From an uncultured Oscillibacter sp. (GTDB lineage Bacteria; Bacillota; Clostridia; Oscillospirales; Oscillospiraceae): DNA of 26,358 bases. The position numbers and the translations under genes were made by a program. Numbering within the stretch: position 1 is the first letter of the stretch; every line of letters starts with the position of its first letter. Below are positions 20,372 to 26,358 of the stretch, piece after piece. The DNA lies in assembly GCA_910587705.1 (NCBI GenBank), contig CAJUMX010000026.1, forward strand, positions 1 to 26,358, read 5' to 3'. The notes under the pieces were generated by a model. The model made no database searches, was not told the origin of the DNA, and was given only the letters and a program-made list of their open reading frames with translations.

Positions 20372-23278
20372 TTATGCTCCAGAGGCTGGCTGGGTCCCGG
20401 CACCCTCCGAAAAGTGCTCTACATAGTAATCCGAAGCCTTTCCAAGCTCCTTCTCTAGCCATTCTGCCCCCCGCCGCTCCAGCAGGGTATCTCGCTCTGA
20501 AAAGAGGTCCGTTCCCAGTCCAAGCCGGTCTCCCTCGATTTCAAAGCCCATCGCACTCAGAACAGTAGGCAGCATGTCCATTGCGGTAAAACTCCGGGAC
20601 TTCTCGTCTCGCACAGCGTTCTTTGCGGGATGAATGAAACAGTTGTACACCGTGCGGCTGTAGTAGGGAACGCCGTCCACCAAAAAGCCGTCCATCCGGG
20701 GATGGTCTCCGGTGATGACGATGGTGGTGTTTTCATAAAAGTCCTGCGTCTTGCACCAGTCCACAAATTCCGACACCAGCCTGTCGCTGCAGCTCACCAC
20801 GTTGGCGGTTCCCACTGCATAGTCGTTCCCGCACCACTGGCACATAAAACCGGCGGTCGCGTGCAGGTCCACCGTCAGCAGAGTGAAATTAAAGGGCTTC
20901 CCCTCCGCCGCCAGCGCCGACACCTCGTCTCTGGCGAAGTCGAACAGCACCTTGTCCTCCAGTCCCCAGTTCGTCCAGTAATCTGGGGGAACGAGGCCCC
21001 GCTCTCTGGCGGTGTAGATGTCAAAAAACCGATAGTTCCCATGCTGCTGAAAATAATTCTTCCGCCCGGCAAAATCGCCGTCCGACCCGCACATGAACTC
21101 CTGCACGTAGCCCTTGTCCTCCAGCAGCTCGCCCAAGGTGACCACGCCGGGCAAAAAGTCCTCCGCCTGGGCAATGGCCGTATCCGATACCGAGGCTTTC
21201 GCAAAGGGAACGCCGGCGGTTGTGGACAGCAGCGCGCCCATGGTCCAGGTGCTGCCCACCGTGGCATGGAAGCCGCCCATGCCCTCTACATCCGCGAAGT
21301 TCAAGTGCTCTCCGGCCAACCGGGTGAGGTTAGGCATGTAATTAACGCCCTCCTGCCAGCCGCCGTCCTCTCGGGAAGCATAGGTGGTTTCCAGGCTTTC
21401 CACGTAAATGTAAATCAGGTTTTGGGTGGGTCCCTCCGCCGTGATGGCGGTCTGTCCAGGGTCCACATATTCGTCCTCATAAAGGGAGCTTTTCGTTCCG
21501 GACAGCTGATAATAGTCCAAAAGGCCATAGGCCCCGTTCCCGTACAGCACACCTCCCAGCAAAAGCAGTGAGCTACCGAAAACAGCGCAGCTGTGAAGCG
21601 CCTGATATGCGCCTTTTCCCCGTTTCTTCAACCGGCGGCCAATCGCCGCGTCCATCATGGCAGCAGCCACTAAGACCGCCGCGCAGCCTCCAAGGGGCAA
21701 AACCAGCCCCCGCAGCGCCTCGTTCATCATCCCTGCTCCGGTTCCCTGCAAGGGGCCCTGGAGCGTGTGGATAATTTCCGTGATTTCTACGTGGAAGGTG
21801 CTTTTGGACCAATAGACCAGCAGTGCCAGTCCCATCCCCAAAAACGCCAGCGTCCCCACACTGAAATACCAGAGCGCGCCGTAGCCCTCCTTCTCCGCTC
21901 CAACAGGGTTTGGCGGCCGATTAGCTGCGCGGCGGACTCGGCGCAGCGGCTGGAGCAGGCGGGCGGCATCCGATTTCACTGCCGTGTTGAACGCGTTTCG
22001 CTCCTCGGTCAAGTCCATCTGCCGCCAGGCGCTGTCGGTTTGAATGCTGTTGATGATTCCGGCAACCCGGATAAAGAAAACGGCCAGGTTGAAAAAGGGA
22101 AGCAGCGGAATGCACCACCAGCGTTTCAGGTAAAAACGCCGCAGCTCCGCATCCATCTTGAGAAAAATTGCCACCGTGATAAAATAAAAAACGCCCACCG
22201 CAATATACAGCGCAAAAATCATTCCAGTGGACCACAGAATCACCTTGGTGGAATAGTGCATGCACATCATGCAGATCAGCGCCAGATACCAGATCAGGCG
22301 GGGAAAGGCAAAGGTATGGTCATACAGCAGCGTTTTGACATTGACGTCCTTCAAGACCCGGCCCAAGCGGAAGTTCTTGCTTGCGAACATCCGGGCAACC
22401 TCCAGGCTTCCTCGCTGCCACCGCTGCCGCTGGGTATAGAGCTTATTGACGCTTTCGATGGGGTCAACAAAAAAGATAGCGTTCTCGCAAATTTCCACCC
22501 GCTCGTTTTGCAGCTCCCGCATTTGAAACGTAATGTGTGTGTCCTCGCACACGGTGTCGGTATTGTACATGCGGGACTTCAGCAGAGAGGATTTTCGAAA
22601 GGCGGAAAAGGCGCCGGAGAGCGTGTACACCGCGTTCAGCTCCGAGGCATAGCTCCGCCCTGCCAAAAAGGCCTGGGCATATTCCAGGAACTCCAGATTC
22701 CGCAGCAGACGGGAGAACAGGCCCCGGTAAGCACGAATCTTGTCCGGTCTGGTGAGAATTGCGCCGGTCATACAGTTCACATCCGGATGGGCCTCAAATT
22801 TATTGACCATATTGGCAAGAGCCGTCCGCTCCAGCACACCGTCGCTGTCCAGATTGATGATATACTTTCCCTCGCTGTTGTACAGCGCCAGATTCATTGC
22901 CCTGGATTTGCCCTGCTCCGCGTCCATCCACTGCATTCGCAGCTCTGGGAACCGGGCCTGGCATTTGGCAAACACAGAAAAGCTCTCGTCCTGGCTCTGG
23001 TTGTTCACCAGAAAAATACGGATACTCTCGTTGGGATAAGTGCTGTTGTAGATGGATTCGATGCACGCAAATAGCGTCCCGGCGCTGTTATACACCGGGA
23101 CAATTAAGGAAATCTCCGGATAGAGTCTGGGCTGTGGGGGCGCCATCATTCCCCGGATTCGCCGCCTTAGCAGCATCATGACGCTGCCAAGGGAGGGCAG
23201 AATCTCCATCAGTACTGGAATGATGATCCAGGCGCCCCAGAAAACAAAGGAGTTAAGAATCGCTTTTAGGAAGTTCAT
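20372..23278 (-). CDS. Fusion of processive GT2 glycosyltransferase (exosortase-G-associated type) and LtaS/OpgB-like phosphoglycerol transferase
   Basis: Residues 1-430 of 968 form a membrane GT2 of the cellulose/hyaluronan-synthase kind: an N-terminal helix, ISLIVPVYNSAGTL, NLDSDG (Asp144, Asp146), CEDTHIT (Glu245-Asp246), QRQRWQRG (QxxRW at 283-287) and about four helices. Residues 430-465 are a basic linker. Helices at 470-590 precede an alkaline-phosphatase-fold domain: IYIYVESLE (Glu627), GSTWTMGALLS (likely nucleophile Thr679), VDLHATAG (His806) and ITGDHPRMDG (Asp858-His859), the metal and nucleophile set of LtaS/OpgB. One uninterrupted frame spans both. The start at 23278 overlaps the end of xrtG by 26 bases. 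Predicted role: polymerise a glycan and add glycerol phosphate from phosphatidylglycerol. Confidence 0.88.
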   Translation of the reverse strand: MNFLKAILNSFVFWGAWIIIPVLMEILPSLGSVMMLLRRRIRGMMAPPQPRLYPEISLIVPVYNSAGTLFACIESIYNSTYPNESIRIFLVNNQSQDESFSVFAKCQARFPELRMQWMDAEQGKSRAMNLALYNSEGKYIINLDSDGVLERTALANMVNKFEAHPDVNCMTGAILTRPDKIRAYRGLFSRLLRNLEFLEYAQAFLAGRSYASELNAVYTLSGAFSAFRKSSLLKSRMYNTDTVCEDTHITFQMRELQNERVEICENAIFFVDPIESVNKLYTQRQRWQRGSLEVARMFASKNFRLGRVLKDVNVKTLLYDHTFAFPRLIWYLALICMMCMHYSTKVILWSTGMIFALYIAVGVFYFITVAIFLKMDAELRRFYLKRWWCIPLLPFFNLAVFFIRVAGIINSIQTDSAWRQMDLTEERNAFNTAVKSDAARLLQPLRRVRRAANRPPNPVGAEKEGYGALWYFSVGTLAFLGMGLALLVYWSKSTFHVEITEIIHTLQGPLQGTGAGMMNEALRGLVLPLGGCAAVLVAAAMMDAAIGRRLKKRGKGAYQALHSCAVFGSSLLLLGGVLYGNGAYGLLDYYQLSGTKSSLYEDEYVDPGQTAITAEGPTQNLIYIYVESLETTYASREDGGWQEGVNYMPNLTRLAGEHLNFADVEGMGGFHATVGSTWTMGALLSTTAGVPFAKASVSDTAIAQAEDFLPGVVTLGELLEDKGYVQEFMCGSDGDFAGRKNYFQQHGNYRFFDIYTARERGLVPPDYWTNWGLEDKVLFDFARDEVSALAAEGKPFNFTLLTVDLHATAGFMCQWCGNDYAVGTANVVSCSDRLVSEFVDWCKTQDFYENTTIVITGDHPRMDGFLVDGVPYYSRTVYNCFIHPAKNAVRDEKSRSFTAMDMLPTVLSAMGFEIEGDRLGLGTDLFSERDTLLERRGAEWLEKELGKASDYYVEHFSEGAGTQPASGA

Positions 23279-23858
23279 AGCTAAAATGCCCCACCTTCAT
23301 TTGAACCACCTGGGGCTTTGTAAACACGTAGAAATAAAGCCACACACTGAAAAGATAAAATACAATCCGCCCCACAAACGTATGCATGACGTAGTAGGCG
23401 TCCATACCCAGAAGATGGACCGACAGGCAGATGATGGCAATACGCAGCGCGTTGCACACCATGATATAGGCAAACCCCATCAATCCCACCAGTACCTTTT
23501 CGCTGGTACGGTATACGTTAAAAAAAGCCAACAGGGAGAGAAACGCCATGATCTCTATGACGCCGGAGCACTCAAAGTCCACCTGGAGCGTAATAGAGCT
23601 CTCCTCCACCGGGATATAGAGAATCCCATATTTGAAGTAAGCCGTAAAGGTTCCGCTCAGGCGGCCGATCACTCCGGCCATTGCGCAGACATAGCGGGCC
23701 AAAGGCCGGGTCAGCCAGGGACGCACGCCCACCATCAGCAGGATAAACAGACCCATGCTGCCCCAGAGGAACCGCCAGGCGTACAACTCCGCCCGGCGGA
23801 ATACCCCCAGAACATACAGCCACAAGGCGGCTATGGCCAGCAAAAGGATTGGATTCAC
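23253..23858 (-). CDS. xrtG: Exosortase family protein XrtG
   Basis: The 201-residue polytopic protein has about six helices and the exosortase catalytic set: Cys97 in DFECSGVIE, Arg139 in CNALRIAI and His159 in MHTFVGR, each at a membrane boundary. Length, motif order and the neighbouring GT2 and PTPS-like genes match the Gram-positive exosortase G family. Exosortases are transpeptidase-like membrane proteases thought to cleave C-terminal sorting tails and attach the product to a lipid-linked glycan. The start is the GTG at 23858, whose GTGA overlaps the stop of the preceding CTERM gene; a longer in-frame reading upstream has no membrane character. The genetic coupling of target and enzyme strongly supports the pairing. 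Confidence 0.88.
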   Translation of the reverse strand: MNPILLLAIAALWLYVLGVFRRAELYAWRFLWGSMGLFILLMVGVRPWLTRPLARYVCAMAGVIGRLSGTFTAYFKYGILYIPVEESSITLQVDFECSGVIEIMAFLSLLAFFNVYRTSEKVLVGLMGFAYIMVCNALRIAIICLSVHLLGMDAYYVMHTFVGRIVFYLFSVWLYFYVFTKPQVVQMKVGHFSYELPKSDS

Positions 23859-25957
23859 ACCGCCACGCCTCTTTTCCTGCGCCGGAAGAGCACACCGGCC
23901 GTCACGCCGCAGCAGAGCGTCACACCCAGAAGCGCCCCGGAGGATGCGCCGGCCGTCATAAGCCACTTTTCACCAAGTAGCAAGAACTGTGCCTCAACGG
24001 TGCGCAGGTCGTTCACCGAACAGCCCTGACGTTCCGCGATTGCCTCCAGGTTCAGATCAAACTCCATCTCATCGCAACGTCTATCCGGATCGATGGTTAT
24101 TTTCATGGTACCGAATATTGGTTTTTCAGCATCGCCCATGAGCCGGTTGTCCGTGATATAAAACGTATGTATTCCGGGCTCCAGCGTTGTGCTGTCCTGA
24201 ACAACCTGTCCGTCCGCCGTTAGCATGCGGGGATAAAAGCCCCCCTCCTCAAAATGGTGCTTGTAGGACCGATCACCGTTAAAGGCAATGGAAATGCCGG
24301 AGAGGAACGCGTTGCCCGGGAAATTCAGATGCGGCTGCATACTGGTCACCGCATGACCGTAAAGGGTGCTGCCCTCTACATACAGGGCTCCATGGCTGTC
24401 TGTTTTGGCATCTTGACTTCCGGTGGTGGCATACTGGATGACTTGGTGCGGATAGGACGCCCAATCATCATAGGAGCCGTCGATCTCAATGCCGGAAAAG
24501 CTCCCTGTGTTTCCGCCACCGCCCTGTAAGTTGGAGACATCGGAGATCACTGGCTCCTCCAGGTAAAATCCGAAAGACAAGCTCTTCTGGTAGGGGGGAA
24601 GCTCGCTGGCGGGAATTCGAATTTCCCACTGGGCATTTTCATGCCGGGCCTCTGCTCCCTCCACACCATAGACGGAAGCGTCTTTACTTACTAACTGAAA
24701 CTTCATCTGATGGCCCAAATCCGTCGTAATGGCGTAGTTTCCGGTGCTATTGGAGCCCGCCGACCCCGCATCTCCATCCTGCGTCTCCTTGATGTAGACA
24801 TAGAGGTAATCCCCGTCAAAGATAAAAGAGGCGCTCTCCAGGTTGTTATGCACGGGGTTTGTATCATGGAATTCGTACTTTTTCACTGCGTCCCAATCGG
24901 AAAATTCGCCGTCTATGGTAATTCCCTTATAGACAGCATCCTCCTTTTCTTCCTCAGGCAAATCCACTCCATTCAGTACCGGCAGCCCCGCCACGATTTG
25001 AGGCGCTCCCTGCCATCCCAGTCGAAGGGTGCAGCCCTCTCCGGAAACGTAGGCAGCGGGAATCATCGCCTCCACATAGTAAGGACCAGGGCTTTGGGCG
25101 CTGGCCGTATTTTTCACCGCTACTTCCGACCCAGGAAATTTCTCGGACAGGTTTTCTACTGTTACTGTGTCATCCCACGCCTCTTCCCCCTGGCCGATAA
25201 AGATGGGAATATTCTGATATGGTCCATAGTAGAATGACTGAGCTTCCCCGGTGAAGCACAGATACAGGTTTCCGTCCAGGTCCCGCGCCGCTTTCCAGCT
25301 GTCAATGGTGGAATCGCCGTGGGACATCCCCGCAACCTCCGCCCAGTCGTCCAGGGAACCGTCCAGTGTAATCCTGCCTTCGGTATCCGCGACCAAGATG
25401 CTCATTGGCGCATCCTGCTCGATAATAGGCGGCAGCTCTCCATTCTCCAAGCCTTCTACCGGCGGAAGCTCCATTCCTTCGCCGCCCTCTGGCACTTCGG
25501 GTTCCGGTGCAGGCTCTGCGGGGACCTCAGGCTCTCCCTCACCCTCCGGCACTTCGGGCTCCGGCGCGGGCTCCACAGGGACTTCGGGCTCTTCCTCGCC
25601 CTCCGACGCATCGGGCTCCGGCACGGGCTCCACGGGGGTCTCAGGCTCTCCCTCACCCTCTGGCACTTCGGGCTCTGGCGCGGGCTCCACGGGGCTTTCG
25701 GGCTCTCCGCCGCCCTCCGGCGTTTCAGGCTCTGGTGCGGGCTCCACGGGGCTTTCGGGCTCTCCGCTGCCCTCCGGCGTTTCGGGCTCCTGGAAATCCT
25801 CAACGTCTTTTCCTTCTGTCACATCCTCATAAAAACGATCTTCCGTCTCACTGGAAGAGCCTTCTCCCTCAACTGCCAGCGCCGTCAGCGGAAGCAGCGC
25901 CACCAGAAACACCAGTGCCGCGCTGGCCGCAAGCACCTTCATTTGCCGATTTCTCAT
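23855..25957 (-). CDS. Secreted, probable Firmicu-CTERM protein: XrtG substrate with Pro/Glu repeats and three CBM9-like modules
   Basis: The 700-residue protein has a signal peptide (residues 1-28, cut after TALA), an acidic linker, a Pro/Glu-rich tandem repeat (57-159), then three modules each opening with a hydrophobic-DG...DW motif: ITLDGSLDDW (196), ITIDGEFSDW (346) and IEIDGSYDDW (490). That opening is typical of CBM9-like/DOMON carbohydrate- or ligand-binding beta-sandwiches. The C terminus (about 667-700) is a sorting tail: MTAGASSGALLG, a hydrophobic helix and RRRKRG. It resembles the Firmicu-CTERM signal that accompanies XrtG, recognised from memory and context. It is the first gene of the operon. 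The start has GGGGGAAGG upstream; ATG 25942 is a less likely alternative. Confidence 0.85.
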   Translation of the reverse strand: MRNRQMKVLAASAALVFLVALLPLTALAVEGEGSSSETEDRFYEDVTEGKDVEDFQEPETPEGSGEPESPVEPAPEPETPEGGGEPESPVEPAPEPEVPEGEGEPETPVEPVPEPDASEGEEEPEVPVEPAPEPEVPEGEGEPEVPAEPAPEPEVPEGGEGMELPPVEGLENGELPPIIEQDAPMSILVADTEGRITLDGSLDDWAEVAGMSHGDSTIDSWKAARDLDGNLYLCFTGEAQSFYYGPYQNIPIFIGQGEEAWDDTVTVENLSEKFPGSEVAVKNTASAQSPGPYYVEAMIPAAYVSGEGCTLRLGWQGAPQIVAGLPVLNGVDLPEEEKEDAVYKGITIDGEFSDWDAVKKYEFHDTNPVHNNLESASFIFDGDYLYVYIKETQDGDAGSAGSNSTGNYAITTDLGHQMKFQLVSKDASVYGVEGAEARHENAQWEIRIPASELPPYQKSLSFGFYLEEPVISDVSNLQGGGGNTGSFSGIEIDGSYDDWASYPHQVIQYATTGSQDAKTDSHGALYVEGSTLYGHAVTSMQPHLNFPGNAFLSGISIAFNGDRSYKHHFEEGGFYPRMLTADGQVVQDSTTLEPGIHTFYITDNRLMGDAEKPIFGTMKITIDPDRRCDEMEFDLNLEAIAERQGCSVNDLRTVEAQFLLLGEKWLMTAGASSGALLGVTLCCGVTAGVLFRRRKRGVAV
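25481..25789 (-). repeat. 57-bp coding tandem repeat (19-residue Pro/Glu units)
   Basis: Five near-complete copies plus a part copy of a unit like PEPETPEGGGEPESPVEPA lie at residues 57-159 of the CTERM protein. Units differ by a few substitutions and keep the frame. Such linkers span the cell wall and vary in copy number between strains. Similar antisense reading frames here are repeat artefacts. Confidence 0.92.
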
Positions 25958-26358
25958 TCTGACCTTCCCCCTTGTATCTCTCTTCCACGTTCCGATCCCA
26001 ACAAAGCGGGCCGCCGCTTTCCAAAAATCCGCTCACAAGTCCCACATCTAGCAACCCCCAGCCTAAGCTTAGTCAATCTGCGCCTCAGGCCAGAGACAGT
26101 TCCCGGACTCCAAGGTCTTTGGGGCCCGCAGGTGAAAGTCTGCATAACAGCAAAACCAGCATTTTTCTCCATACACCAATCCCTTTGTACGCGGCGCAAA
26201 AGCAGGGCAACACTGTTCCGGCCGTACGACGCCCCCGGGCCGTTCTATGCTCTGCAGCCGCACGCATTCCGCGGTTTCCAACCTTATCCCTCCCTCGAGC
26301 CTGGTCCCAAGCACACGCTGTAGCATGCCTCCACAACATAATTTTCATTTTGTTGTAA
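25958..26358 (-). promoter_or_regulatory. Upstream region of the XrtG operon
   Basis: These 400 bases hold no convincing gene. On the minus strand a TTGACT (26071-26076) lies 95-120 bases before the first ATG, but the hexamer 17 bases on (TGCTAG) is a poor -10. A 7-bp hairpin, AAAGCGG (26003-26009) with CCGCTTT (26014-26020), sits about 45 bases before the ATG. The far end (26335-26358) is AT-rich and could hold a distal promoter. I see no recognisable c-di-GMP riboswitch. A long plus-strand reading frame here is unsupported. Confidence 0.3.

Noticed and set aside
21767..23074. Long plus-strand frame opposite the GT2 fusion
   Set aside because: Antisense to conserved GT2 motifs, low-complexity basic sequence, no ribosome site.
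25481..25789. CRISPR-like array
   Set aside because: The repeats are contiguous, diverge gradually, keep the reading frame and have no spacers; this is a coding minisatellite.
25319..26323. Plus-strand frames across the Pro/Glu repeat
   Set aside because: They mirror the 57-bp repeat on the coding strand and lack start signals.
25972..26358. Plus-strand open frame at the window's end
   Set aside because: No ribosome site, atypical composition, truncated by the window and positioned in the operon's upstream region.
25958..26358. c-di-GMP riboswitch upstream of the XrtG operon
   Set aside because: Looked for because of the GGDEF-like gene, but neither GEMM-I nor GEMM-II consensus elements were found by eye.

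Overview
The window looks like a chromosomal segment of a fairly GC-rich Gram-positive anaerobe of the Clostridia, most likely an Oscillospiraceae-type gut bacterium (Flavonifractor / Pseudoflavonifractor / Oscillibacter-like). The reasons are a clostridial-type glutamate dehydrogenase, a lipoprotein sugar-binding protein, a clostridial-type cellobiose phosphorylase and an exosortase G (XrtG) locus. The genus is inferred from protein character, not from a database search.

Layout. Bases 1-6.6 kb hold short, mostly unrelated units: ruvX (+); gdhA (-); a membrane-anchored E2-acyltransferase-like protein (+) behind a strong promoter and an attenuator-like leader; an XRE regulator with a strictly periodic glycine-pentad domain (+); a two-gene unit of a PH-like membrane protein and a DUF5662 protein (-); an unrecognised hypothetical (+); and a small Cys-motif membrane protein (+). 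Strong hairpin terminators separate several of them.

Bases 6.6-15.3 kb form a cellobiose/cellodextrin locus. On the minus strand lie a LacI-type regulator, a sugar-binding lipoprotein and two MalF/MalG-type permeases. Divergently transcribed are cellobiose phosphorylase (GH94) and a GH1 beta-glucosidase. The shared 390-bp AT-rich intergenic region carries a good lacI promoter and repeated operator-like motifs. No transport ATPase is encoded here, so a shared MsmX/MsiK-type ATPase elsewhere must energise uptake.

Bases 15.3-26.0 kb are one tightly coupled seven-gene minus-strand operon, in transcription order: (1) a secreted protein with a Pro/Glu repeat linker, three DG...DW modules and a C-terminal sorting tail of the Firmicu-CTERM kind; (2) exosortase XrtG; (3) a 968-residue fusion of a processive GT2 glycosyltransferase with an LtaS/OpgB-like phosphoglycerol transferase; (4) a two-TM sensor with a collapsed GGDEF-like domain; (5) a 6-pyruvoyl-tetrahydropterin-synthase-like protein lacking its catalytic residues; (6) an 812-residue GT-C-like polytopic protein; (7) a DPM1-type GT2 fused to GtrA. 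Most start codons overlap or nearly abut the preceding stop. The working model is that the operon makes a surface glycan, probably decorated with phosphoglycerol, and that XrtG processes or anchors the CTERM protein to or with it. XrtG loci are known from comparative genomics but, to my knowledge, have little experimental characterisation. The fusion in gene 3 and the two degenerate regulatory or catalytic domains are the most unusual parts of the window.
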